A DNA stretch of 64,000 bases from assembly GCA_035476815.1 (NCBI GenBank), contig DATILD010000007.1:1-64000 (forward strand), given 5' to 3'. Under the pieces are notes generated by a model. It worked only from the letters and a program-made list of their open reading frames with translations. It searched no databases and was not told the DNA's origin. A program made the position numbers and the translations under genes. This DNA comes from Methylibium sp035476815 (GTDB taxonomy: Bacteria > Pseudomonadota > Gammaproteobacteria > Burkholderiales > Burkholderiaceae_C). Shown here piece after piece: positions 42,743-51,743 of the stretch (positions within the stretch are counted from its first letter, which is position 1; each line of letters starts with the position of its first letter).

Positions 42743-45136
42743 TCAGACCACTGCCGGGACAGCCTTGCGGCTTCGTTGAGCCGGTTCGAGCAGAACCGAG
42801 GCCAGCGCTGGCAGCAGCACCAGAGCGCCAAACATGTTCAACGCAAACATGAAGGCCAGCAGCAAGCCCATGTCGGCCTGGAACTTGATCGGCGAGAAGA
42901 TCCAGGTCGCCACACCCGTGGCCAGCGTGACGCCCGTGAGCATCACGACCTTGCCGGTGAAGTGCAGCGAGGTGCGGTAGGCCTGAACGACCGACTCGCC
43001 CAGCCGGATCTGCGCCAGCATCACGCTCAGGATGTAAAGCGCATAGTCGACGCCGATGCCGACCCCCAGCGCGATCACCGGCAAGGTGGCGACCTTGACC
43101 CCGATGCCGAGCTTCGCCATCAGTGCCTCGGCCAGGATCGACGTGAGCGCGAGCGGCAGAACCGCGCACACCACGGCGCGCCAGTTGCGGAACGTGGCGA
43201 AGCACAGCGCCGTCACCGCCGCATAGACCAGCAGCAGCATCATGCGGTTGGCATCCTGGACGACGATGTTCGTGGCCGCCTCGATCCCGGCGTTGCCTGC
43301 GGCGAGCAGAAAGCGCGCATCGTCAGCGTTGTTCGCCGCGGCAAAGTCGGTGACTTCGTCGACGACGCGCGTCAAGGTGTCCGCCTTGTGATCCGACAGG
43401 TAGGCGAACAGCGCCAGCATGCTGCAGGTCTCGTTGAAGAGTTGCGGCGGCACCTGATTGGTCACCGAATTCAGCAAGCCCTGCGTACGTGGCAGCTCGT
43501 ACCACTTGTCGCTGCCCTCGTTCATCAGGGTCGTGACCTGCCGACTCAGGCTGGCGAGCGACAGCGTCGACTCCACGCCTTCCAGCTGGCGCAAGCGAGC
43601 CTCCAGCGCGTCCACCTTGGCCTGCGTCTTGTATTGCGCACATTGCCCTGCCGGCGTCTTCACCATCACCGCGAAGACGTCGCTGCTGGCCCCGTAGTTG
43701 CTGGTGAGGAAGGCACTGTCACGGTTGTAGCGGGAGTCGGCCCTGAGCTCCGGCGCGCCGGCGTCCAGGTCGCCGATCTTCAAGTCCTGGGCGAGGACGA
43801 CGCCCAGGACCGCCAACAGCATCGCGACTCCGACGACGACCGGGGCCCGGCGCCGTTCCGCAAAGCTTTCCACCACCTGCTGCCAAGCCGGCCGCGCCTG
43901 TGACTCGATATCCTGCTCTGCGGCCTGCGATCGCCGGATGGCGCGATCGCTGACGCCCACGTAGCTGAGCAGGACCGGCAGCAGGATCAGGTTCGTGAAG
44001 ATCAGCGCGGCGACGCCGACACTCGCAATCACCGCCAGGCTGCGTATCACCTCGATCTGGATGACGAACAGTACCGCGAAGCCCACCGCGTCGCACAGCA
44101 AGGCCGCCAGCCCCGCCATGAACAGCCGCCGGAACGTCAGGCGTGCCGCCACGAGCCGGTGGGCGCCGCGCGCGATGTCCTGCGTGATGCCGTTCATCTT
44201 CTGCGCGCCATGGCTCATGCCGATCGCGAAGATGAGGAAAGGCACCAGGACCGTGTAGGGGTCGAGCTGGTAGCCCAGCAGCGGGACGAGACCCATCTGC
44301 CAGACGACGGCGACCAGCGAGCAGCCCACGACCAGGGTCGTGCTGCGCAGGCAGCGCGTGTACCAGTACAAGGCAAGCATCGCGATGGCGATCGCGGCGC
44401 CGAAGAAGACCAGCATTGCGCGCAGGCCGTCGATCAGATCCCCGACGATCTTCGCGAAGCCCGTGATGCGGATGTCGATGGCGGTGCTGCCGTACTTGGC
44501 ACGGATCTCCTCGAGCCGGTCGGACAGCGCGCGGTAATCCAAGGGCTGGCCTTCGGCATCGACCGACAGCAGCGGCACGAAGACCACGCTCGATTTCAGG
44601 TTCGCCGCGACGAGCTGGCCGATCTCTCCCGAGCGCTCGACATTGGCCCGCAGGCGTGAGATCGACAGGGCCGAGCCGTCGTAGTCGGGCGGGATGACCG
44701 GCCCCCCGTCGAGGCCATCCTCGGTGACCGCGAGCCAGCGGGTCGCGGGCGTCCACAGCGAGCGCATCGCCGGCCGGTCGACCCCAGGCAGCACGAACAG
44801 TTCGTCGCTGACGCGACGCAGCGTATCGAGGTAGTCACGCTCGTAGATCGATCCGTGCCGGGCTTCGACCGCGACGCGGATCGCGTTCGGGAACAGGCCC
44901 CGCAGCTCGTCCTTGTTCGCGAGGTAGTTCGCGATAAAGGGATGGCTCGTCGGGACCATGTCCTCGAACTTCGCGTTCAGCTGCACGCGTGTCGCCAGCA
45001 TGCCCAGCACCAGCGTGACGAGGAGGCAGAGCGCGAGCACGACGCGCCGGTGGTCGAACAGCAGCCGCTCGGTGCGTGATCCCGAGGCCGCGTCGAAGGA
45101 TGCGCTGGCCCCGGACGAGATGTCGGATGCGATCAC
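42743..45136 (-). CDS. RND/MMPL-family transporter
   Basis: This 797-residue inner-membrane protein has two repeats, each with an initial membrane helix, a large periplasmic loop and a five- to six-helix bundle (for example IRITGFAKIVGDLIDGLRAMLVFFG and PVIALGVGIGVDYALYILSV). Such SSD-like MMPL transporters, with a YCF48-like protein, DUF1329 and DUF1302 proteins, make a recurring set in degraders of hydrophobic compounds, proposed to move lipids or substrates across the envelope. It starts at GTG 45136, overlapping the YCF48-like gene by GTGA, with GGGAG upstream. Confidence 0.87.
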   Translation of the reverse strand: MIASDISSGASASFDAASGSRTERLLFDHRRVVLALCLLVTLVLGMLATRVQLNAKFEDMVPTSHPFIANYLANKDELRGLFPNAIRVAVEARHGSIYERDYLDTLRRVSDELFVLPGVDRPAMRSLWTPATRWLAVTEDGLDGGPVIPPDYDGSALSISRLRANVERSGEIGQLVAANLKSSVVFVPLLSVDAEGQPLDYRALSDRLEEIRAKYGSTAIDIRITGFAKIVGDLIDGLRAMLVFFGAAIAIAMLALYWYTRCLRSTTLVVGCSLVAVVWQMGLVPLLGYQLDPYTVLVPFLIFAIGMSHGAQKMNGITQDIARGAHRLVAARLTFRRLFMAGLAALLCDAVGFAVLFVIQIEVIRSLAVIASVGVAALIFTNLILLPVLLSYVGVSDRAIRRSQAAEQDIESQARPAWQQVVESFAERRRAPVVVGVAMLLAVLGVVLAQDLKIGDLDAGAPELRADSRYNRDSAFLTSNYGASSDVFAVMVKTPAGQCAQYKTQAKVDALEARLRQLEGVESTLSLASLSRQVTTLMNEGSDKWYELPRTQGLLNSVTNQVPPQLFNETCSMLALFAYLSDHKADTLTRVVDEVTDFAAANNADDARFLLAAGNAGIEAATNIVVQDANRMMLLLVYAAVTALCFATFRNWRAVVCAVLPLALTSILAEALMAKLGIGVKVATLPVIALGVGIGVDYALYILSVMLAQIRLGESVVQAYRTSLHFTGKVVMLTGVTLATGVATWIFSPIKFQADMGLLLAFMFALNMFGALVLLPALASVLLEPAQRSRKAVPAVV

Positions 45137-46233
45137 GGGCGAGCTCCCGCAGGCGCGTCAGTCGTTCGTTGCGCGGCGCCGCGCAAGCCGACGCCGACGA
45201 GCTGCTGATCGGCCAGCATCACAAACGCCGACAACGGGGCTTGCATGCGCCACACGCTCGCACTCAGGCTGCGCCCCCCGTCGTCGCTGCGCATCACCCG
45301 CCCAGCCTGATCGGCAACCAGCAGACGCCCTCCGGAAGTCCGGCGTATCGAAACAATGGACGCCTGGAAGCCCGAGTCGACCTTCTGCCACGTCCCGCTG
45401 CCGTTGACGGACGAGTAGGCGTTGCCGTTCAATCCACCGAGGAAGATCGACCCGTCGCTGCCGCAGGCCACCGCGAAGTAGGTGCCGTCATAGGGCGAGG
45501 GGACGCGGCCGAACGATCGCCCACGATCGATCGAACGCAGCACGATGCCCTGCTCGCCGGCGATGCAAAGGCGGTCGCCTTGCGAATCGACTGCGTAGAG
45601 ATGCAGTGCCCCCGCGTTCTCGATGCGATCCATCAGCGGCAGCCACGAGGCCCCGCCGTCCTGCGTCTCGAACGCCAGCCCGTACGCGCCGACGACGACA
45701 CCGTGCCGCCCATCGAGGAAGTGCACACCGAGCAGTGGCTTGTCAGGGCCCTCGGCGACAAGCTGCTCGGCCGCCTTGAGGCGCTTGTCCCCAGCGCCGT
45801 TCGACACGGCTGCGGACCTTGCCGCCTGCAACGCGAGCGCCGCGGCCTTGATGCCGTCGAGCTGTGTCTTCCAGGTTTCGCCGCCGTCGGCGCTGTGCAG
45901 CACCGCGGCGCCATGCCCGACCGCCCAGCCGAGCCGGGGCGTCGGAAAGTGGATGGCGGTCAAGGTCACGCTGACCGGCACCACGGCCTGGCGCCACGTC
46001 GCGCCGCCGTCGTCGGACAAGGTGATCACGCCGCGTTCGCCGACCGCAACGATGCGCGGTCCGGCCAGCCCGACGTCGACGAGCGCGGCGCGCTCAGGGT
46101 GCGTCAGCCGCAGCGCCGGCCGCTCGAGCACGTCGGCCACCCGCTGCGCGACCGCCTGTGACGCGGTGGCGCCGATGGCCAACGCGCAGGCTGCCGCGAC
46201 GGACACCTTCTTCCACACGTCTGTTGCCCTCAT
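45133..46233 (-). CDS. YCF48/BNR-repeat exported protein
   Basis: This 366-residue secreted beta-propeller protein has a signal (KVSVAAACALAIGATASQAVAQ) and repeated sialidase/BNR-type units (GVITLSDDGGATWRQAV, AVLHSADGGETWKTQ, LAFETQDGGASWLPL, RVMRSDDGGRSLS), the photosystem-assembly-like YCF48 pattern. In catabolic clusters it accompanies the RND transporter and DUF1329/DUF1302 proteins. ATG 46233 is preferred; a GTG two codons earlier is possible. Binding of a periplasmic ligand or partner is inferred; no active-site residues are expected. Confidence 0.85.
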   Translation of the reverse strand: MRATDVWKKVSVAAACALAIGATASQAVAQRVADVLERPALRLTHPERAALVDVGLAGPRIVAVGERGVITLSDDGGATWRQAVVPVSVTLTAIHFPTPRLGWAVGHGAAVLHSADGGETWKTQLDGIKAAALALQAARSAAVSNGAGDKRLKAAEQLVAEGPDKPLLGVHFLDGRHGVVVGAYGLAFETQDGGASWLPLMDRIENAGALHLYAVDSQGDRLCIAGEQGIVLRSIDRGRSFGRVPSPYDGTYFAVACGSDGSIFLGGLNGNAYSSVNGSGTWQKVDSGFQASIVSIRRTSGGRLLVADQAGRVMRSDDGGRSLSASVWRMQAPLSAFVMLADQQLVGVGLRGAAQRTTDAPAGARP

Positions 46234-46251
46234 GTTCACGGCCGGGCGTCT

Positions 46252-47610
46252 TCAGCGCACGCTCTCACCGGCCATCGCCTCGCCGGTGAAGTAGCTGTCG
46301 GACAGCCGCTTCTGGAACACGATGTGGTTCGGCTTCTCCGACACCACATGGTTGGCGATCCAGTCGCCGGTCTGGAGGTTGTAGTGGCCGAAGGCGCCGC
46401 CGATCAGGCCGGGCAGCTCGGCCGCGAGCACGGGCTGGTACCAGAAGGTCTTCCACAGCTGGCCCTTCTGGTCCCAGCCGTCGGCGAGCACCGCGAGCCA
46501 GCTGTCCTCGTCGAGGTAGAAGCGGCGCTTGGGCATCACATGACGCTTGCCGTCGGCGAGCGTGGCTTCGACGACCCACACGCGGTGCAGCTCCCAGCGC
46601 ATGTGATCCGGGTTGAGGAAGCGCTCCGACATCACCGCGTCGATCTTGGTCGGCTGCAGCAGCTTGTTGTTGTTGTACGGGATCAGCATCTCCTTCTTGC
46701 CGACCAGCTTCCAGTCGTAGCGGTCCTGCGGCCCACCGAACACCCAGATCTCGTCGAAGTTGCTGATGCCGGCGGTGACGAACGAGGGGGTGTCGTACAG
46801 CGCGTTGGGCAGCTTGCGCACCCGGCGCTGACCCGCGAGGTACTGCCACAGCCGGGGGCCGACGCCGACCATGTCGGTCGGGTAGCGCGCGACGATGGCC
46901 TCACCGGCCTTCTGGGGCGGCCCCTCGGTCACGAGGCGCAGGACCATGTAGTCACCCTTGAAGGTGTCGACCGTGCCCTCCTTGTAGTAGTACGGGTACT
47001 GGTAGTCGATCACCGAGTCCGACGAGATCAGTCGCTTGCCATCGGCCGTGACGATCCAGGTCTGGAACAGCCAGCGCGCCGCCTCGCCCTGCCAGGTCAG
47101 GAGGTGGTTCCACATCGCCTCCGAGCCGGTCTTGGGGATGGGGAACGGAATGCCGCCATACGCCCCGGTGACCGACACGCCGTTGTTCGCCGTCTTGGCC
47201 TGGGTGGCGTTCTTGCTGGTGTTGTCGTAGACCCATTGCGGCGCCGCCGCCGTGCGGCGCGTCGGATAGACGTCGATACGGTAGTTGGGGTACTTCTTGA
47301 ACATCGCCTGGTGGCCGTCGCTGAGCTTGTCGGCGTGCTGCGCGAGGTTCTGCGACGTCACCGAGTACAGCGGCTTGTCCGACGCGAACGGATCGGGGCG
47401 GCGGCCACCCGGCTCGTAACCCGGCATCGGCTGGGTGTAGCCGCCGGTCCACGCCGGGATCGCGCCTTCCTTGTTGCCGCCGCGCTCGGCCCCGAGGGGG
47501 GTCAGCGTGGTCTTGAGTTGCGCCGCCTCATCGGCGGTCACCGCGGCGAGGGTTGATTGAGCCGACAACAGCAGCGTCGTGGCGAAGAGGGCGAATCGAA
47601 TGGCTTGCAT
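46252..47610 (-). CDS. DUF1329 outer-membrane-associated protein
   Basis: This 452-residue protein has a signal peptide (FALFATTLLLSAQSTLAA) and the DUF1329 body: LTPLGAERGGNKEGAIPAWTGG, YPNYRIDVYPTRRTAAAP, NHLLTWQGEAARWLFQTWIVTADG and RRFYLDEDSWLAVLADGWD. The fold is LolA/LolB-like, fitting a role in moving hydrophobic substrate or lipid across the periplasm. AGGAG precedes ATG 47610. It lies 17 bp after the DUF1302 gene, the standard partner order. Confidence 0.9.
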   Translation of the reverse strand: MQAIRFALFATTLLLSAQSTLAAVTADEAAQLKTTLTPLGAERGGNKEGAIPAWTGGYTQPMPGYEPGGRRPDPFASDKPLYSVTSQNLAQHADKLSDGHQAMFKKYPNYRIDVYPTRRTAAAPQWVYDNTSKNATQAKTANNGVSVTGAYGGIPFPIPKTGSEAMWNHLLTWQGEAARWLFQTWIVTADGKRLISSDSVIDYQYPYYYKEGTVDTFKGDYMVLRLVTEGPPQKAGEAIVARYPTDMVGVGPRLWQYLAGQRRVRKLPNALYDTPSFVTAGISNFDEIWVFGGPQDRYDWKLVGKKEMLIPYNNNKLLQPTKIDAVMSERFLNPDHMRWELHRVWVVEATLADGKRHVMPKRRFYLDEDSWLAVLADGWDQKGQLWKTFWYQPVLAAELPGLIGGAFGHYNLQTGDWIANHVVSEKPNHIVFQKRLSDSYFTGEAMAGESVR

Positions 47611-47627
47611 GACGGTACTCCTGGGCG

Positions 47628-49289
47628 TCAGAAGGTGCGTTGGATCGACAGCGTGACGAAATCGCGGTCCTTCAGTGACTGCTTGAACGTGTAGCTGGTC
47701 GTCAGCGGATCGAGGATCGTGCCGGCGCTGCCGAGGAAGGTCGTGTAGTTGATGCTGGCCTTCCAGGTGTCGAGATAGATGGCGCTCAGGCCGATGCTGA
47801 GATCGCCGCCCTTGCTCCAACCGCCGTTGAACTGCGTGATGACCGAAGACCGACCGCTCGGGTTGTAGCCCAGCCCGATCGGCGCCGAGAGCTCGAGCCC
47901 CGGCAGCACCTGGTACCAGGTCGGAATGAAGAGCACCCGAAGTCCGACGGCATCGCGTGTGGTGTTGGGATCGAGGTTCTGCGCGTTCTTCGTGATGCTC
48001 GTGCGGCGATGCCAAGCGATCTCGCCGAGCAGGAAACCACCGTCCCACAAGGCGGCGCGTTCGAGCGTGTGGATCGCCGAGACCTGTGCATGGGCGGAGT
48101 TGCCGACGGGGTACAGCGGGTGGTCGTCGCCATCGGCGACCTGGCCCGGCAGCACGACGGCCGCGCCCCCGTTGGCCACGAGCGCCGTGTTGCGGCGTAC
48201 CGAGATCTCGCCAGCCAGGTTGACGCTGCCGAAGGTCTTGGTGGCGCTGACGCCAAAAGCCTTCACTCCCTGGTGGTAGACCTGCTGGTAGGTTCCGATG
48301 CTGCCGCTGGCCGGATCGGCGCCACCGCTCGGCCGCAAGTAGAACTGCGGACTCTTGTCGTGGTAGCGGATCGCATAGAACCCGAAGTCGGTATCGATGG
48401 CGTCGTTGCGCCAGCGCAGCTGCACACCGCCCTGTCCCGAGCCGCTGGGCTCCAGATCCTTGGTGCGGAAGAACGCCGCAGGTCCGCCGCCCGGTGCGAT
48501 CGGCGGGCCGACGATCAGTCGCTCGCCGCCATCACCGACCAGATCGGCACGGGACAGATAGCTGCCCGATGCCGGCAGGCGATCGGCCTCCCAGTCGTAC
48601 TGCACGTAGGCGCCGATCGAGACCGCCGGGTTCAGCTGCAGCTGACCCGAGACCTGCCCGATCGGCCGCAGGAACTCTCGCACCTGGCTGTTGGGCACGG
48701 CCAGCAGCTTGATGATGTCGCGCGACGACTGGCCGGCGACTAATCCGTTCTCGCCGAAGAACAGGCTCTCGCCCCAGAGCAGCGCATGCTGGCCGGCGCG
48801 AACGCTGTAGCTCGACTCGCCGACCTTGCCTTTCGCGAACAAGAACGCGTCGAGGATCTCGCCCTTGCGGCCGTGCAGCTTCTTGGTGTCTTCCGTGAAG
48901 TGTCTGTGGTCGACGGAGAAGGCGTTGTAGGTGAACGGAGAGTCGTTGTCGGTGGAGCCGTTGTAGACCGAGTCGTACCACGCTGCGGCGCTGACCCGGG
49001 CGCCGACATTGCCGTAGGTCAGGTCCGCTTCGGACAACAGGTCGAATCGGTTCGAGATCACCCCCTTGTCGAAGTTGCGGTCGCCGTCGTCGAAGTTCGG
49101 GTTGGGCGTGGACGTGAGCTCGGCGTCGGCCGACTTGACCCGCGCGCCGAGGCTGTACTTGACGGTGTTGTCCCAACGCAGCTTGACGTCCGGGTTCCCG
49201 GTGCTGATCTCGAAGGCCGCAGAGGGCAGTGCAAGGCCGAGCAGCGCGACGAGGCTGCCGAGGCTTGAGGGGCGAATCGAATGTGGCAT
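47628..49289 (-). CDS. DUF1302 outer-membrane protein
   Basis: This 553-residue predicted outer-membrane barrel begins MPHSIRPSSLGSLVALLGLALPSAAFEI. It has the family pattern VKLRWDNTVKYSLGARV, NFDKGVISNRFDLLSEADLTYGNVG and SVRAGQHALLWGESLFF, and ends in DFVTLSIQRTF with a terminal Phe. DUF1302 proteins pair with DUF1329 in clusters for steroids, long-chain or aromatic compounds and are presumed uptake porins. ATG 49289 fits the signal peptide. There are 124 bp without a gene before the hydantoinase-B-like stop. Confidence 0.9.
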   Translation of the reverse strand: MPHSIRPSSLGSLVALLGLALPSAAFEISTGNPDVKLRWDNTVKYSLGARVKSADAELTSTPNPNFDDGDRNFDKGVISNRFDLLSEADLTYGNVGARVSAAAWYDSVYNGSTDNDSPFTYNAFSVDHRHFTEDTKKLHGRKGEILDAFLFAKGKVGESSYSVRAGQHALLWGESLFFGENGLVAGQSSRDIIKLLAVPNSQVREFLRPIGQVSGQLQLNPAVSIGAYVQYDWEADRLPASGSYLSRADLVGDGGERLIVGPPIAPGGGPAAFFRTKDLEPSGSGQGGVQLRWRNDAIDTDFGFYAIRYHDKSPQFYLRPSGGADPASGSIGTYQQVYHQGVKAFGVSATKTFGSVNLAGEISVRRNTALVANGGAAVVLPGQVADGDDHPLYPVGNSAHAQVSAIHTLERAALWDGGFLLGEIAWHRRTSITKNAQNLDPNTTRDAVGLRVLFIPTWYQVLPGLELSAPIGLGYNPSGRSSVITQFNGGWSKGGDLSIGLSAIYLDTWKASINYTTFLGSAGTILDPLTTSYTFKQSLKDRDFVTLSIQRTF

Positions 49290-49413
49290 GGTTCTCTGGT
49301 CTCCTCGGCTCGACGTCAGGCGTCGACAGTCCCGGCTTTTGGCGAAAGGCATCCCCGCGCGACCGGCCGGCAACGCGGTCGCGACAAGCAAAACGACGTG
49401 AGAGGGCGGGACG

Positions 49414-51729
49414 CTAGGGCGAAGTCATCGTGTGCAGCCCGCCGATCACGTCGACGTGCTCCTTCGGCACCAGCGCCGCGTTCAGGCTCGTGTAGCAGCC
49501 TGGACAGAAGTGCTCGCGGAACACGACCTCCGTGTCGACGTAGTGCGACGGATCGACGCGAACGTTGCGTCCCGGCGCGACGGGCGCCGAGTCGCTGCAG
49601 GCCAGCGACAGGCGCTTGTCGTGGTCGCTGAGCTGCTGGCCGCAGTGCCGGCACGCCACGACCTCGGGCTCGCCCTGGCGCTGCACGACGACCAGGTTGT
49701 CGTCGAGCGCGTGGCTGCGGATGGGATCGACGTACTTCGAGAACGCCTTCGGCGGCGGGGCAGAGCGGCGTGCGCGGTCCTCGCACATGACCGCGCGCTG
49801 CCGCACCGTGCGCGGCCCATCGGTCCGGCCCTGGTCGTCGACGGTCACACCGTAGACCTGCTCCGCCGCCTCGCGGCTGATCTTGCCGATGCGCAGGTCC
49901 GCGCTGACGGCGTCGGGATCGCGGCGCAGCGGATCGCCATAGCCGCCGCCGCCCTGGCAATGCAGATAGAGCACGTCGCCCGGCTCGAGCAGGCCGGCGG
50001 CCATGCATTGGGCGGTGTCGAGCTCGCCGCCGCAGTCGAGCAGGTCGGTCGGCACGACGCCGCGCTGGAACATCTGCGGCAGCGCGCTGCGGCGCACGAC
50101 GACGTTGTGGCCGGTGTTGCCCGGGTGGCCGCCGGCAAGGCCCTGGTTCTGCGCGGTCGCCATGCCCGAGCTGGACAGCACCAGCGCCATCGGCACCGCG
50201 GTGCCATGCGGCGTGATGGCGGCCGAGGCACTGACGCCGCCGCGCTGGCGGCCCGGCCCGCCCGAGTCGGGTTCCTCGCGCCGCCACAGAATCAGCAGCG
50301 GATACAGCAACTCGGTCATCTCGACGTCGGGCAGCTTGCCCATCGGGATGCAGAACAGGCCGCCGGTGTCGATGCCGTCGGCCGTCGGCCGCGCGCCGTA
50401 GCCGCCGGCCATCGACTCCATCACGACGTCGACGAAGGGCGAGTGCCGCTTGCCGCGCTGGTCGAGCCCGGCCAGCACCGCCGTGTTCCAGGTGCCGCAG
50501 CAGGTCGCCTGCACGTTCGCCTTCAAGTCGATGGTGGCGTCGAGCATCTGCGACAGGCATTGCGCCGCCAGGTTGCCGATGGCCCAGGCGGTGGCGATCG
50601 GCGCCTTGTTGATCGCCGCCGGGAAGCTGGCGTTGTTGAGCGTGCCTTCGGGCGTGACGATGTCGAAGCAGCGCATCAGGCCGCCGGCCGCCCACGGGAT
50701 GTTGCCCGCTAGCGTCGGCAGCAACGCGAGCATGATGCCGCCGCGCGAGCCGGCGTAGGTGCAGTTGATCACGCCGGCCTGCGGCGCGGTGCCGGTGAAG
50801 TCGAAGCTCAGGTGGTCGTCGCGCTTGCTCATCGTCAGCGCGAGCTTGTGCGTGCCGCGGTCGCCGGCCTGCGACTGGTCGAGGTAGCTGGTCGCCTGCC
50901 AGGTGCCGTCGGGAGCGAGGCGCAGCTTGTCGCGCAGGCGGCGCTCGGCGTCGTTCATCATCCGCTTCATCACCGCCTTGACGGTGTCGGGCCCGTACTG
51001 CGCGATCAGCGCAAGCAGCCGCTTGCGGCCCACCATGTTGGCGCCGACCTTGGCGCGCAGGTCCAGACCGACGAGTTGCGGCACGCGCGAGCGCCGCACC
51101 CACATGTCGGCCATGTCCTTCTGCAGCGTGAAGTTGCGGACGATCTTGATCGGCGGCGTCGGCACGGCTTCGGAGAAGACGTCGGCGGCCGAGATCGGCA
51201 TTGAGCCGGGCGTCATGCCGCCGAGGTCGGGCTCGTGGCAGATCGCGCTGGTCCAGGCGAACAGCCGACCGTCGTGGAACACCGGCGAGATGATCACGAC
51301 GTCGCTCTGGTGCAAGCCGCCGCCGATCCACGGGTCGTTGCACAGGAACATGTCGCCGTCCTCGATGCCGGGGTTGTCGGCACGGTGGCGCAGCGTCCAG
51401 TAGATCGCGAGGTCGATCGCCCCGGCGAGCATGGTGTTGTACAAGCCGATCTGGACTTCCTGGCCGGCCTCGTCGTTGATCGTGAAGTCGTAGTCGTTCG
51501 CCTCGCTGACCACCGGGCTGCCCGACATGCGCTTGAGCGTCTCGCCCATCTCGTCGGTGGTCGACCACAGGCGATGGCGGATCACTTCGTAGGTGAGCGG
51601 ATCGACGGCGTCGATCGTCTCCTGCGACACGGTGTGGACCTTCAGGGTCGGCGGCAGGGAGCGCAACAACTCGTCGGGCGCGACGGGGCGACTGACGAAG
51701 ACTTCGGAGCCGGGGATCGTGATGTGCAT
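49414..51729 (-). CDS. HyuB-like ATP-dependent carboxylase/hydantoinase subunit with a zinc-finger-like tail
   Basis: This 771-residue protein is a hydantoinase B/oxoprolinase domain (about residues 40-590; DPLTYEVIRHRLWSTTDEMGETL, FTINDEAGQEVQIGLYN, DMFLCNDPWIGGGLHQSDV, GGGGYGDPLRRDP). It has an unusual C-terminal extension with two Cys pairs (VACRHCGQQLSDHD and HFCPGCYTSLNAAL). That tail resembles the zinc-binding gamma subunit of acetone carboxylase, so this may be a fused beta-gamma unit of an acetone- or acetophenone-carboxylase-like enzyme. AGGAG precedes ATG 51729. It is coupled to HyuA 14 bp upstream. The substrate is unknown. Confidence 0.83.
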   Translation of the reverse strand: MHITIPGSEVFVSRPVAPDELLRSLPPTLKVHTVSQETIDAVDPLTYEVIRHRLWSTTDEMGETLKRMSGSPVVSEANDYDFTINDEAGQEVQIGLYNTMLAGAIDLAIYWTLRHRADNPGIEDGDMFLCNDPWIGGGLHQSDVVIISPVFHDGRLFAWTSAICHEPDLGGMTPGSMPISAADVFSEAVPTPPIKIVRNFTLQKDMADMWVRRSRVPQLVGLDLRAKVGANMVGRKRLLALIAQYGPDTVKAVMKRMMNDAERRLRDKLRLAPDGTWQATSYLDQSQAGDRGTHKLALTMSKRDDHLSFDFTGTAPQAGVINCTYAGSRGGIMLALLPTLAGNIPWAAGGLMRCFDIVTPEGTLNNASFPAAINKAPIATAWAIGNLAAQCLSQMLDATIDLKANVQATCCGTWNTAVLAGLDQRGKRHSPFVDVVMESMAGGYGARPTADGIDTGGLFCIPMGKLPDVEMTELLYPLLILWRREEPDSGGPGRQRGGVSASAAITPHGTAVPMALVLSSSGMATAQNQGLAGGHPGNTGHNVVVRRSALPQMFQRGVVPTDLLDCGGELDTAQCMAAGLLEPGDVLYLHCQGGGGYGDPLRRDPDAVSADLRIGKISREAAEQVYGVTVDDQGRTDGPRTVRQRAVMCEDRARRSAPPPKAFSKYVDPIRSHALDDNLVVVQRQGEPEVVACRHCGQQLSDHDKRLSLACSDSAPVAPGRNVRVDPSHYVDTEVVFREHFCPGCYTSLNAALVPKEHVDVIGGLHTMTSP

Positions 51730-51743
51730 GTGCGTCTCCTGGC